Shown: positions 1 to 8,839 of the stretch, one piece after another | Layout: each line of letters opens with the position of its first letter | How positions within the stretch are numbered: the stretch's first letter is position 1 | DNA from: Ensifer adhaerens | Lineage (GTDB): Bacteria; Pseudomonadota; Alphaproteobacteria; Rhizobiales; Rhizobiaceae | Length of the DNA: 64,000 bases | Direction: 5' to 3' | Assembly (NCBI RefSeq): GCF_002007205.1 | Contig: NZ_LAZS01000009.1 | Span: 124,001-188,000, forward strand | Notes under the pieces: model-generated | What the model saw: only the letters and a program-made list of their open reading frames with translations | Databases searched by the model: none | What the model was told of the DNA's origin: nothing | Position numbers and translations under genes: made by a program

Positions 1-134
1 AGGGTCGACTTGCCACAGCCGGACGGCCCGACGAAGACGACGAACTCACCGGTCTTGATGTCGAGGTCGACCCCTTTGATGACCTCGAAGTTGCCATAGG
101 ACTTTCTGACGTCGTTGAGTTGCAGTTCGCTCAT
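1..134 (-). CDS. lacK: ABC transporter ATP-binding protein, 5' part (LacK/UgpC type)
   Basis: Only the first 44 codons are inside the window; the gene runs off the left edge. The visible N-terminus begins [14 protein letters not shown] and reaches a complete Walker A motif (GPSGCGKST), as in the MalK/UgpC/MsmX ATPases that energise CUT1 sugar importers at the cytoplasmic membrane. Its ATG overlaps the stop codon of the upstream hydrolase gene by four bases (ATGA), so it is the last visible gene of the operon. The order binding protein, two permeases, GH2 enzyme, ATPase is that of the lacEFGZK operon of Agrobacterium and Sinorhizobium; the symbol rests on that order. Confidence 0.85.
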   Translation of the reverse strand, partial: MSELQLNDVRKSYGNFEVIKGVDLDIKTGEFVVFVGPSGCGKST

Positions 135-2395
135 GCAGCCGCCGCCTCGTCCGCCACTGCCGAAAGCTCCAGTCTCACGGTTCCAAGCCGCGTCGAGGTT
201 ACCACGACGGCAATGCCGCCGGCAGTACCCGTCGTTTGCAGCCAGAAGCCGGTCGAACCGCCCTGGAAAACTAGGCGCTCAGGCCCGAGCAGTCGGGCGG
301 GGCCGGTGATCGTGACGTCGACCGCGTCATTGAGGAAGGGCAGGATGTTGCCGGCCTGGTCGAGGGCGCGCACGATCACGCGGACGCTGTCGCGCCCTTC
401 AGCCCGAAGCGTCGTGCTGTCGGCCACAACCTCGAGCGTCGTCGGCACCGGATCGGCGGCCATGCGGAGATTGGCAACGGCCTTGCCGTCGATGAAACCG
501 GTGAAGGCGGCGTCTTCCCACTTCATGCCCCAGACGCCGAGCTCGTCCTTGGTAAAGTGACGGTGGTCGATGACGACAGGCGGGTGTGGCAGGTGCGGGA
601 AATTCTGGCGGTCTGGGCCGACGCGCTTGACGAGCGAGCCGTATTTCAGCTCGACCTCGTCGCAATTGGTAAGCACGATCAGCGGCAGCACGCCGCCGAT
701 GTTGCGCTCGCCGCGTGCCCAGAAGGTGACCGGCTTCATCACCACCGCCTCCGACGGTTCGCATTGGCTGGCATAGACATAGGCTGCGAATTTCGGCTGG
801 CGGAACATGTCCATGACACCGTGATAGCAGATCCGGTCGCCGGAACCGAAGTCCTTGTGGGTGTTGTAGTCGAACATGCACCAGCCGACGGCGCCGGAAA
901 TGCTTGGGTCGCCATGGGCGGCGTTCAGCACCTCCAGATGCCGGCGCACGTGCTCCGCCTGCCGTTGCTCCTGATCGTAGATCTTCGTCGGAAACATGTG
1001 GCCGCCGAATTCGGTGATGAGGTAAGGCACCTTGCGGTTAAGCCCGGTGCATTCCTGCTGGGGCCTCAGCGCCGTGCGCGGGCGGTTTGCGCCGGGCAGT
1101 TCCTCGTTGCCGAGGATGAAGTCGTTCATGGTGTAGACGTCTTCGAGGTATTCGCTGTCGGTGATGTAGCGCACGCCGCCAGTCTGGCGCGTCGGGTCGA
1201 GCTCACGGGCGAGCCGGTTGGTCTCGACGTAGAAATCGTGTGAGTCCTGCGACTCGTTGATGCGCACGCCCCAGATGATGATCGAGGGGTGGTTCCAGTC
1301 GCGCTCGATCATGCGGCGAACGTTTTCGATCGCCTCCTGTTTCCAGGCCTCGCCGCCGATATGCTGCCAGCCGGGGATTTCCTCAAAGACCAAGAGGCCG
1401 ATGCGGTCGCAATGGTCGAGGAACCACTTGGACTGTGGATAGTGCGAGGTGCGCACGAGATTGCAGTGCAGCGTGTTCTTCAGGATCTCCGCGTCACGCT
1501 CCTGTGCGGTGCGGCCCATGGCGTAGCCGACATAGGGGAATGCCTGGTGGCGGTTGAGGCCGCGGATCTTGAGTGGCCGGCCGTTGAGTTTGAAGCCATC
1601 CGTGGTGAACTCGGCCGTGCGGAACCCGAAACGCGACGACAGCCGGTCGCTGCCGCGATCGCTGCGCAACTGCGCCTCGACCTCGTAGAGGACGGGGCTG
1701 TCGATATCCCAGAGCGAAAGGCCCTTCAGGCCAGTGATCTCAAGCGTGACGCTCTCGCCGCGGGTCTGGCCGGTCGCTTCTGCGAGCACCTTGCCATTCG
1801 CATCCTTGAGGAACGCGGTGAATGTGCCGGTGAAGGTCAGTCCCTGCGGATTGGCGAGGTCGCAGCGGATCGAGACGGACTTGTTGTCGCTGAGCGCGTC
1901 GCGGGTCTCGATCTTGATGTTGGCGATCGAAATCGCGTCGGTAACTTTCAGCCAGACGTCGCGATAGATGCCGGCATAGGTGAGATAATCGATGCGGCCG
2001 CCGAAGGGCGGGATTTCGGGGTTCTCGCTACCGTCGATCTTCACCGTGATCAGGTTGTCGCCTTCCCGAAGTTTGTCCGTCAGGCGTGCTTCGAAGGGCG
2101 TGTAGCCGTCCTTGTGGGCGACGATCTCCTCCCCGTTGAGGTAGACAACGGCATCGGCCATGGCGGCGTCGAAGACGAGCGAGACTTCGCGACCGTGGAA
2201 CTCGCGGCGCCAGGCAAGCACCTTCTGGTAGGTGAAGGCGCGTTGGTAGGACGTCTCGTCGAAATAGTTGAACGGCAGTTCGACCGCATTGTGCGGCAGG
2301 CTGACGCGCTTGCCTGCCTGCAGGCGGCCGGCGCTGGCGGCAGTGAAGCCCTCGGAGAAGACCCAGGTGTCGTTGAATGGAGTAACAGAACGCAT
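131..2395 (-). CDS. lacZ: Glycoside hydrolase family 2 (beta-galactosidase-type)
   Basis: 754 residues. The N-terminal jelly-roll and Ig-like domains (about 1-265) are followed by the TIM barrel (about 270-600) and C-terminal Ig-like domains. The GH2 acid/base is Glu381 in WGVRINES and the nucleophile is Glu462 in YLITEFGGH. No signal peptide is visible, so the enzyme should act in the cytoplasm on glycosides brought in by the linked ABC transporter. The chosen ATG has an AGGA box six bases upstream; another ATG two codons earlier abuts that box and is less likely. Gene order suggests a LacZ of the rhizobial lac operon, but GH2 also includes beta-glucuronidases, so the substrate is inferred. 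Confidence 0.88.
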   Translation of the reverse strand: MRSVTPFNDTWVFSEGFTAASAGRLQAGKRVSLPHNAVELPFNYFDETSYQRAFTYQKVLAWRREFHGREVSLVFDAAMADAVVYLNGEEIVAHKDGYTPFEARLTDKLREGDNLITVKIDGSENPEIPPFGGRIDYLTYAGIYRDVWLKVTDAISIANIKIETRDALSDNKSVSIRCDLANPQGLTFTGTFTAFLKDANGKVLAEATGQTRGESVTLEITGLKGLSLWDIDSPVLYEVEAQLRSDRGSDRLSSRFGFRTAEFTTDGFKLNGRPLKIRGLNRHQAFPYVGYAMGRTAQERDAEILKNTLHCNLVRTSHYPQSKWFLDHCDRIGLLVFEEIPGWQHIGGEAWKQEAIENVRRMIERDWNHPSIIIWGVRINESQDSHDFYVETNRLARELDPTRQTGGVRYITDSEYLEDVYTMNDFILGNEELPGANRPRTALRPQQECTGLNRKVPYLITEFGGHMFPTKIYDQEQRQAEHVRRHLEVLNAAHGDPSISGAVGWCMFDYNTHKDFGSGDRICYHGVMDMFRQPKFAAYVYASQCEPSEAVVMKPVTFWARGERNIGGVLPLIVLTNCDEVELKYGSLVKRVGPDRQNFPHLPHPPVVIDHRHFTKDELGVWGMKWEDAAFTGFIDGKAVANLRMAADPVPTTLEVVADSTTLRAEGRDSVRVIVRALDQAGNILPFLNDAVDVTITGPARLLGPERLVFQGGSTGFWLQTTGTAGGIAVVVTSTRLGTVRLELSAVADEAAAA

Positions 2396-2403
2396 GATCA
2401 TTC

Positions 2404-3225
2404 CTATTTGACTGAGCCCAGCATTCCCTGGACGAATTGGCGTTGCATGAAGAAGAAGACCGCGAGGGTGGGAAGCGTCGCGAGAATGGTGCCGACCATG
2501 ACGACGCCGTAATCGGGGTAGTAGGCGGAAGCGAGCGAGGAGATGACCAGCGTGATCGTCTTCGTCTCGTTCGACTGCAGCACGATCAGCGGCCAGAGAT
2601 AGTTGTTCCAGGCTGTCATGAAGACGATGATGAAGGCCGCGGCATAGGTCGAGCGCATCACCGGCACATAGATGTAGAGGAAGATCTGCCACTCCTTCAG
2701 CCCGTCGACCTTGGCCGCGTCACGCAGCTCGGATGGGAACGCCTTGGTGGTCTGGCGGAAGTAAAAGACCACGAAGGCCGAGCCGATCGTCGGCAGCACC
2801 ACGGCGAAGTGCGTGTTGATGAGGCCCGCCTTGCCCATCATGATGAAGAGCGGGATCATCAGCGCCGCAAACGGGATCATCATCGTCAACAGCAAAGCGC
2901 TGTAGATCCGGTCGCGGTGGCGCGAGCGGAACACCTCGAAGCCGTAGCCGGCAAGCGACGAGACGGCGAGCGTCAGCACTGTCGCCAGAATGGCGATCTT
3001 GGCGGAATTCCAGAAAACCAGCGGCGCGTTCACCTGGGTGAAGAAGGTGGCGATGTTGGTCGCAAGCGCGCTGCCCGGCATCATCCTGCCCTTAATGATG
3101 TCGATCGACGAATTGGTCGCGCCGAGCAGCATCCAGAGGAAGGGAAAGATCGAGAGAAAGGCCATCAGCCCGACGAAGCCGTAGGTGACGATGGTGCCGG
3201 CGATACGTGTGGTTCCGTTGTTCAT
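2404..3225 (-). CDS. lacG: Sugar ABC transporter permease, MalG type
   Basis: 273 residues with about six hydrophobic segments and the EAA loop (ELRDAAKVDGLKEWQ, about residue 175) that contacts the ATPase in binding-protein-dependent importers. The C-terminus (MLGSVK) is typical of MalG-type CUT1 permeases. Its start overlaps the stop of the partner permease by four bases (ATGA), and the hydrolase gene begins nine bases after its stop, so all are co-transcribed. It is the second membrane half of the importer. Confidence 0.88.
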   Translation of the reverse strand: MNNGTTRIAGTIVTYGFVGLMAFLSIFPFLWMLLGATNSSIDIIKGRMMPGSALATNIATFFTQVNAPLVFWNSAKIAILATVLTLAVSSLAGYGFEVFRSRHRDRIYSALLLTMMIPFAALMIPLFIMMGKAGLINTHFAVVLPTIGSAFVVFYFRQTTKAFPSELRDAAKVDGLKEWQIFLYIYVPVMRSTYAAAFIIVFMTAWNNYLWPLIVLQSNETKTITLVISSLASAYYPDYGVVMVGTILATLPTLAVFFFMQRQFVQGMLGSVK

Positions 3226-4133
3226 CGGTCGCGCTCCCGTGCCGCGAAGAATTGCAGGCAGGCGAGCAGGGCGACGAGCACGACGATCACGTAGGAGACC
3301 GTCGCCGCGTAGCCGAAGTTCGGCATGAAGCGGAAGGTCAGGTTGTAGATGTAGAGCGACAGCGTCAGCGTCGCGTTCGACGGTCCCCCCTTTCCCTCGG
3401 TCAGGTTGTAGACCTCGTCGAAGAGCTGGATCGTGCCGATCGTCGAAATGATCGTGGTGAACAGGATGACGGGCTTCAACAGCGGGATGGTGATGTGGGT
3501 GAAGCGCGCCCAGGCGGGCACCCCATCGATACGCGCGACTTCATAGATCGACTTGTCGATGTTCTGCATCGCCGCGAGGTAGAAGATCATGTTGTAGCCG
3601 GTCCAGCGCCAGGTGATGGCGAGGATGACCAGCACCTTGGCCCAGAAGGGATGTGTCAGCCACGGGATCGGTTCGCCGATGATGCCGATTGCCTCGAGCG
3701 TCGAGTTGACGATGCCGTCATGGGCGAACATGCCCTTGAAGAGCACCGAGTAGGCAACCAGCGACGTGACGCAGGGCAGGAAAATGGCGGTGCGGAAGAA
3801 GCCGCGGCCGACGAGCTTCGGATTGTTGAGCAGCGACGCCAGGATCAGCGCCAGGAGGATCATGATCGGCACCTGCACCACGAAATAGGTCAGCGTGTTC
3901 GTCAGTGCCTTGATGAAGACCGGGTCGTTCCAGAGACGGATGATGTTGGAAAAGCCGGCGAACTTCAGCATCATGCCGCGGCCGGACTGGAACGACATCC
4001 AGAGCGACCAGAGGATCGGATAGATCATGAAGAGGGCGATCAGCCCGAGCGCCGGCGCGACGAAGAGCCAGCCATTGACGTTGTAATATCGGCCGATACC
4101 GCCGCGACGCGCGAGAGCCATCATCATCCTCAT
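3222..4133 (-). CDS. lacF: Sugar ABC transporter permease, MalF type
   Basis: 303 residues, six predicted membrane segments beginning near WLFVAPALGLIALFMIYP, and an EAA-type loop (YEVARIDGVPAW, about residue 200). It forms the transmembrane channel together with the overlapping MalG-type permease. The start is uncertain by a few codons: the first ATG lacks a good ribosome site, while the following ATG ATG ATG run sits just behind an AGG. It lies 65 bases after the binding-protein gene in the same operon. Confidence 0.87.
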   Translation of the reverse strand: MRMMMALARRGGIGRYYNVNGWLFVAPALGLIALFMIYPILWSLWMSFQSGRGMMLKFAGFSNIIRLWNDPVFIKALTNTLTYFVVQVPIMILLALILASLLNNPKLVGRGFFRTAIFLPCVTSLVAYSVLFKGMFAHDGIVNSTLEAIGIIGEPIPWLTHPFWAKVLVILAITWRWTGYNMIFYLAAMQNIDKSIYEVARIDGVPAWARFTHITIPLLKPVILFTTIISTIGTIQLFDEVYNLTEGKGGPSNATLTLSLYIYNLTFRFMPNFGYAATVSYVIVVLVALLACLQFFAARERDR

Positions 4134-4198
4134 GGGTAGCAGGAGCCGTTGGCCGTGGCTTGGTCGCCACGGCCAGGTGCGGTCAGTCGCGGGAGCGA

Positions 4199-5467
4199 TT
4201 ACTGGATCTGGGCGCTGACTTCGGCGTCGATCGCCTTCAGCACCTCGTCAACCGGCGTCCCTTGCGTCAGGGCTGGCAGTTGCGCGGTGACAGCGGTGTC
4301 CGCTTCGTTGGTGAAGACGCCGTAATTGACCGAGGGCACCTTCGCGAGCCAGTCGGAGAAGTTCTGCCAGACCTTTTCGCCGCCGAAGAAGGCATCGGCT
4401 TCGCCGTAGGCGGCCCCGCTGCGGGCGGCGAGCAGCGAGCCGACGGCGCCGCGGTCCGTAAGGATCGTCTGGTAGAAATCGACGTCCTTTGCGTAGACCG
4501 CGTTCAGGAAGTCGATCGCCTCGGCCTTTTCGGCAGAGCTTTCAAGCACGTACCAGCTCGATCCGCCGAGGTTGGATGCATGCGTCGCACCGTCGATCGA
4601 AAGCGCCGGGATCGGCGCAACACCCCATTTGCCCGACTGGTCCGGCTGCGCCTTGACCGTGCCGGTGATCCAGACGCCGGTGATGACGGTCGCGACATCG
4701 CCCGACGTGAAGGTCCCGACCCAGTCGGACCAGCCGGCGGCGGGCTTGTAGATGTTGGCCGACATGATCTTGTTGATCGTCTCCAGCGCCGCCTTCAGCG
4801 CGGCATTGCCGGTGATGTTGGCCTTGCCGTCCTTGTCGAAATACCATTGCCCGGCCGATTGCATGATGATGCGGACAAGCCCGGCATCCGTGGGATCGAG
4901 CCCCATCATCTTCTTGCCGGTCTTGGCTTCGACCTGCTGGCCGATCTCGATGAAGCGATCCCAGGTGATGCCTTGCATGTCCTCCGGCTTGAAGCCCGCC
5001 TGCTCCAGATAGTCCTTGCGGTAGTAGAGACCGGTGACGCCGGAATCGAACGGCATGCCGTAGACCTGGCCGTCCAGCGTCATCAGCTCGACCTTGTAGG
5101 GAGCGAAGCCGGAGTAATCGACGGTGCCGGAGAGCGGCGCAAAGGCGCCGGGGAAGGACTGCAGATATTTCTGCGCGCCGTAGTCCTCGATGAGAACGAT
5201 ATCCGGCAGGGCGTCTGCGGTGCCGGACGAGAGGCCGGTCTGCAATTTCTGCTCGACGTCGGCCTTGGCGAAATCGACGATGTTGAAGGTGACGTCAGGG
5301 TGCGCCTTGGTGTAGCGCGCGCCGGCCTCCTTCATGATCGCGACGTTGAAGTTCGGATCCCAGCACCAGACGGTGATTTCCTTGGCTTGCGCCGCGGTTA
5401 CCGCCATGAGGCTGGCGCCTGCAAGTACGATCGCGGCAAAGCGCGGCAGATAGGTACGCATATCCAT
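4199..5467 (-). CDS. lacE: Periplasmic sugar-binding protein (LacE type)
   Basis: 422 residues. A Sec signal peptide (basic MDMRTYLPR, hydrophobic core, cut after AQA near residue 27) precedes a family 1 extracellular solute-binding domain starting KEITVWCWDP. It should capture the sugar in the periplasm and deliver it to the permease pair downstream. The ATG chosen has a strong GGAGGA box seven bases upstream; the open frame extends further upstream without a ribosome site. It is the first gene of the operon and follows a promoter region carrying an operator-like palindrome. The ligand, probably a beta-galactoside, is inferred from the linked GH2 enzyme. Confidence 0.87.
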   Translation of the reverse strand: MDMRTYLPRFAAIVLAGASLMAVTAAQAKEITVWCWDPNFNVAIMKEAGARYTKAHPDVTFNIVDFAKADVEQKLQTGLSSGTADALPDIVLIEDYGAQKYLQSFPGAFAPLSGTVDYSGFAPYKVELMTLDGQVYGMPFDSGVTGLYYRKDYLEQAGFKPEDMQGITWDRFIEIGQQVEAKTGKKMMGLDPTDAGLVRIIMQSAGQWYFDKDGKANITGNAALKAALETINKIMSANIYKPAAGWSDWVGTFTSGDVATVITGVWITGTVKAQPDQSGKWGVAPIPALSIDGATHASNLGGSSWYVLESSAEKAEAIDFLNAVYAKDVDFYQTILTDRGAVGSLLAARSGAAYGEADAFFGGEKVWQNFSDWLAKVPSVNYGVFTNEADTAVTAQLPALTQGTPVDEVLKAIDAEVSAQIQ

Positions 5468-5561
5468 TGTTTTCTCCTCCCTCGTAATTTCGTTCCCCGA
5501 GACGCTCCTCCTGGTCCCGGCGCGGAGTATTTCGCAAAATTCTGAAGAAGGCAATATTTCA

Positions 5562-5573
5562 GTAAATTTTTAC
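5562..5573. promoter_or_regulatory. Candidate LacI-family operator upstream of the lacE-type gene
   Basis: GTAAATTTTTAC is an inverted repeat with arms GTAAA and TTTAC. It lies 95 bases upstream of the binding-protein start and 23 bases after the stop of the repressor gene. A near-identical element sits upstream of the repressor gene itself (6683-6694). A third partial match (GCAAAATTCTGA) lies 28 bases away at 5534-5545. Its role as operator is inferred from position and duplication. Confidence 0.5.
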
Positions 5574-5595
5574 CACGCGTTTTTTACCGACCGTT

Positions 5596-6624
5596 TTACG
5601 CACCGGGGACGGCGGCTGCCGCCATCGTGCTGCCGCGCCAGACCATCTCGGTTCCGAGGATCACCTTCTTCGCCACGTCTCGCCCGGTCAGCCGCTCGAC
5701 CAGGAGATCGACGGCGGTCTCGCCGATTACTTCGGCGGGGATCTTCACCGTCGAAAGCGGCGGCCCGAGAAACTGGGCGACGGGAATGTCGTTGAAACTG
5801 GCGACGGCGACATCGTCGGGGATACGCAGGCCCATCTCGTGAATGGCGCGGTAGGCGCCGATCGCCATGTTGTCGTTGCAGGTGACGAGGATTTCGGGCG
5901 GGTTGGGTTTCGACAGCATCGCCTTGGCGAGCGTATAGCCGCTGTCCGGCGTCAGCTTTTCGACCATGCACAGTTCCGGATCGTAGAGGCCGGCCTTGGT
6001 CATGAAGTGGATGAAGGCGCGGCAGCGCCGTTCCGAATGGATGTCGTCCTTGTCCCTGAAAGCGTCGATCCAGCCGAGGAAGCCGATGCGGCGGTAGCCC
6101 ATGCCGTAAACGCCGTCAAGCAGGCGTTTCATCGCGATCGAGACGTCGCTCATCACGCTGTCGTCGATGTCATCGTCGGGGGCAAAGTCCGCAAAGACCA
6201 GGTGGCGGCTGTGCCGCCGCAGCCAGTGCACCTCTTCGCCGTAGTGGTGGCCGACGGCGACGACGCCGTTCGCGCCCTGCAAGATCGCCGCCTCCGGCAG
6301 GTTGCCATTGTGGAAGACCTTGACCACCTCGATCTTCAGCGCCTGGCAGCGGTTTTCGATCCCGAGCCGCACGCCGACATAATAGGGATCGATCAGTTCC
6401 TGGGCGGGCTGGAGGAAATGCACCAGTGCGAATTTCAGGCCCTGCAGCGGGCCGGCACCGCGGCCGCGGTTGCGGGGTGTCGCATAGTTCAGCGCCTCGG
6501 CCGTCTCGATGATCGCCTGCCGCTTCTTGGTGGAGATCGAAAGGGTCGGATCGTAATTCAGCACCCGAGAGACTGTTGCCGAAGAGACCCCGACAGCCGA
6601 AGCGATTTCCTTGATTGTGACCAT
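5596..6624 (-). CDS. lacR: LacI-family transcriptional repressor (EbgR/LacR-like)
   Basis: 342 residues. The N-terminal LacI helix-turn-helix is complete (MVTIKEIASAVGVSSATVSR), followed by a type 1 periplasmic-binding-protein fold for the effector. Segments such as DPYYVGVRLGIE and the FNDIPVAQFLGPPLSTVKI region resemble EbgR-type regulators of beta-galactosidase genes. The ATG was chosen because the HTH starts there; the open frame extends 16 codons further without support. It is transcribed in the same direction as the sugar operon downstream, and both have a GTAAAA-type palindrome upstream, which fits repression of the operon and autoregulation. Confidence 0.85.
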   Translation of the reverse strand: MVTIKEIASAVGVSSATVSRVLNYDPTLSISTKKRQAIIETAEALNYATPRNRGRGAGPLQGLKFALVHFLQPAQELIDPYYVGVRLGIENRCQALKIEVVKVFHNGNLPEAAILQGANGVVAVGHHYGEEVHWLRRHSRHLVFADFAPDDDIDDSVMSDVSIAMKRLLDGVYGMGYRRIGFLGWIDAFRDKDDIHSERRCRAFIHFMTKAGLYDPELCMVEKLTPDSGYTLAKAMLSKPNPPEILVTCNDNMAIGAYRAIHEMGLRIPDDVAVASFNDIPVAQFLGPPLSTVKIPAEVIGETAVDLLVERLTGRDVAKKVILGTEMVWRGSTMAAAAVPGA

Positions 6625-6682
6625 GTCCCACGTCCTGCCCGCCGCTGTGTCCCCATTTCGGGCGCGGCGCAATCATTATTTA

Positions 6683-6694
6683 GTAAAATTTTGC
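6683..6694. promoter_or_regulatory. Candidate LacI-family operator upstream of the repressor gene
   Basis: GTAAAATTTTGC matches the element at 5562-5573 in 10 of 12 positions (arms GTAAA and TTTGC). It sits 59 bases upstream of the repressor ATG in a short AT-rich stretch within GC-rich surroundings, where a promoter is expected. Autoregulation is inferred. Confidence 0.45.
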
Positions 6695-6759
6695 CTGGGT
6701 TTTTTCAATCTCTGGGCGTCATATTTCGTTCATCGATCGTGACACAACCACAGCCGCAA

Positions 6760-7647
6760 TCACGCGGCGCGACCGGTTGCCAATGCTTGCGCCTGAAGCT
6801 CTTCGGAAAGGAATGCCCAGAGTGCCGAGATCGGGCGGGACGACAGGCCCTGATCGTCGGCCGCGAAAAGCCCGAGTTCGATCACCGGGGCCGGTGGCAA
6901 GCCCTCTTCGGCCCCGAGCACCCGCATCGTGTTGGGACGAATGTTAAGATCCAGGAGAACGGCGATGCCGAGACCCGCCTCGATCATCGACTGGATGGAG
7001 GAGAGGCTGGCGCTCGTCAGCACCGTGCGCCACGGGCGACCGCCGTCCTTCAGCGCCTCGATCATCTTCTGGCGCCAGGTGCAGATCCCGTCAAAGGTGA
7101 CGAGCGGCAAGGGCCCTTCCGCCGGCAGCTCGAAACCGCGCGCCGCGACCCAGCGGAGCGGCAGCCGCCAGGTGAGGATCGGCTCGCCACGAATCAGGGC
7201 CGGGTCGCCGATCGCGACGTCGAGCCCGCCTTGCGAAAGCTTCTCCGACAACACGGTGCTTTCGGTAACGGTCAATTCGAGCGCCACGTTCGGATGGTAT
7301 TCGGCGAAGCGCTGCAACGCTCTCGGCAGCGAGCCGACGGCAATGTCCTCGATCATGCCGAAGCGGATCGGCCCCTGGACGGCGTGCCCAGCAAGCGCCT
7401 GCCTGGCGCCGGCGCTCAACCCCAGCATTTTCCGGGCGTAGGGCAGGAGCACATGCCCGGCGTCCGTCAGTTCCATGCCTCTGGTGCTGCGGTTCAGAAG
7501 CCGAGCGCCGAGATCGTCCTCAAGGCGGCGCAACTGCATGCTGACGGCGGCCTGGGTTCTTGCGAGCCGTTGGGCCGCGGCGCTGACGCTGCCACAATCG
7601 GTGGTCACGACGAAGGCGCGCAGAAGGGCGATATCGAGGTCATGCAT
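6760..7647 (-). CDS. LysR-family transcriptional regulator
   Basis: 295 residues with an N-terminal LysR winged helix-turn-helix (LLRAFVVTTDCGSVSAAAQRL, RTQAAVSMQLRRLEDDLG) and a C-terminal effector-binding domain. The start MHDLD is where LysR proteins normally begin; the frame is open 80 codons further but that part crosses the divergent promoter. It is divergently transcribed from an EamA exporter gene with 91 bases between them, the classic LysR arrangement, so it probably controls that gene. The effector is unknown. Confidence 0.85.
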   Translation of the reverse strand: MHDLDIALLRAFVVTTDCGSVSAAAQRLARTQAAVSMQLRRLEDDLGARLLNRSTRGMELTDAGHVLLPYARKMLGLSAGARQALAGHAVQGPIRFGMIEDIAVGSLPRALQRFAEYHPNVALELTVTESTVLSEKLSQGGLDVAIGDPALIRGEPILTWRLPLRWVAARGFELPAEGPLPLVTFDGICTWRQKMIEALKDGGRPWRTVLTSASLSSIQSMIEAGLGIAVLLDLNIRPNTMRVLGAEEGLPPAPVIELGLFAADDQGLSSRPISALWAFLSEELQAQALATGRAA

Positions 7648-7662
7648 ATAATGATCTCTTAT
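7648..7662. promoter_or_regulatory. Candidate LysR operator in the divergent promoter
   Basis: ATAA-N7-TTAT forms a 15-base interrupted palindrome directly at the LysR start codon side of the 91-base divergent region. A further AT-rich element (AATTATTA) follows at 7675-7682. This fits the T-N11-A type of LysR site. It is only a pattern match. Confidence 0.35.
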
Positions 7663-7738
7663 GGAGGCATCACAATTATTAGCGTTCTTTATTGTGCCGG
7701 GATTGCTATGTCTGTTCAAGCCCAGGAGGAGAACGGAT

Positions 7739-8638
7739 ATGGCGGAGACGGAGACGACAGCCGATAGCGCGTGGAGCAGGCCGGGAGCAACAGGCGACGC
7801 CAACGGCCGCGTCACGGTCGCCATCGTCTTCTGCCTGCTCTCGATGTCGAGCGTGCAGTTCGGTGCCGCGCTCTCGAAGCCGGCCATGGAAACTGTGGGA
7901 GCCTTTGGAGCAACTTGGCTGCGGCTCTCCTGGGCGGCGGCATTCCTGCTGCTTATCGTCCGGCCGCCTTTCCTCAGCTACAGCCGGGCGCAGTGGCTTT
8001 CCGCGCTTTGCCTCGGCGCGACGATGGCGGTGATGACGCTCTGCTTTTTCGCAGCGATCGCGCGCATCCCGCTCGGCCTTGCGGTGGCAATCGAGTTTCT
8101 CGGCCCTCTGACCGTCGCCGCCATTTTCGGTGGCCGCGGCTGGCGCCTGCTTTGCCCCGTCATCGCCGCCGCCGGCGTGCTTTGCCTTTCCTGGGACGGT
8201 TCGGCCTGGGTGGCGGATACGCGCGGGCTCCTCTTCGCCTTTGGCGCGGCGATCGGCTGGGGTGGTTATATCGTGCTGATGAAGCAGGCGGGCCAGCGCT
8301 TCAGGGGATTGGAAGGGCTTGCCGTTTCGCTGCTGTTTGCCGCGCTATTCGCAACGCCGTTCGGCCTGCACCAGGTGCAATCCGGCTTCTCCTTCGACAT
8401 GCTGCTGATGACGGCCGGGCTCGCCATTCTGGTGCCGCTTTTGCCCTACGCGCTCGAGTTCATGGCGCTCAGGCGCATGCAGCCGTCGGCCTTCGGCATC
8501 CTGATGAGCCTCGAACCGGCGATCGGCGCCGGTGCCGGCTTCGTCGTCCTCGGGCAGGTTCTCTCTCTCAATCAGATCTTCGGCGTCGTGCTCGTGATGA
8601 TCGCCAGCGCCGCCGGGACTTTGCTGGCCAGAGCCTAG
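7739..8638 (+). CDS. EamA/DMT-family exporter, RhtA-like
   Basis: 299 residues, about ten membrane segments arranged as two EamA repeats. The end of the second repeat (MRRMQPSAFGILMSLEPAIG followed by GQVLSLNQIFGVVLVMIAS) resembles the threonine/homoserine exporter RhtA. It is expected to export small metabolites, probably amino acids, across the inner membrane. The ATG was chosen for its AGGAGG box nine bases upstream; the longer open frame has no ribosome site. The divergent LysR gene is its likely regulator, and the pair resembles other LysR-controlled exporters. The substrate is not shown. Confidence 0.82.
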   Translation: MAETETTADSAWSRPGATGDANGRVTVAIVFCLLSMSSVQFGAALSKPAMETVGAFGATWLRLSWAAAFLLLIVRPPFLSYSRAQWLSALCLGATMAVMTLCFFAAIARIPLGLAVAIEFLGPLTVAAIFGGRGWRLLCPVIAAAGVLCLSWDGSAWVADTRGLLFAFGAAIGWGGYIVLMKQAGQRFRGLEGLAVSLLFAALFATPFGLHQVQSGFSFDMLLMTAGLAILVPLLPYALEFMALRRMQPSAFGILMSLEPAIGAGAGFVVLGQVLSLNQIFGVVLVMIASAAGTLLARA

Positions 8639-8839
8639 CGCCGCGCCCCGCTCTCACTCTTCTGAAGGCTCCGGCCGCGTTGTCGGCGGGGTGAGGGACT
8701 TGGGTGCGAGCGGCTACGACCTCGGTCCATTTTCGGCGCCCTTTGTGCACCTCAGGCAAAAAGTGCCCGTTTACAAAAGTAATATTATATGATTTTTTCT
8801 CCTTGGCTGCGTGGAGGCAGCTTTCTTTGGGAGGAAATC
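8639..8839. promoter_or_regulatory. Upstream region of the ytfQ-type operon
   Basis: A 201-base gap with an AT-rich patch (8768-8798, containing the palindrome TAATATTA at 8780-8787) just upstream of the ribosome site GGGAGG. The promoter and the binding site of the FadR-type regulator encoded at the end of the operon are most likely here, but no standard -35/-10 pair at normal spacing was recognised. Confidence 0.35.

Noticed and set aside
5839-7767. Long plus-strand open frame of 642 codons antisense to the LacI and LysR genes
   Set aside because: It lies opposite two genes with recognisable domains, gives an Arg/Gly/His-rich translation without domain motifs and has no ribosome site. Such frames are normal in high-GC codon usage.
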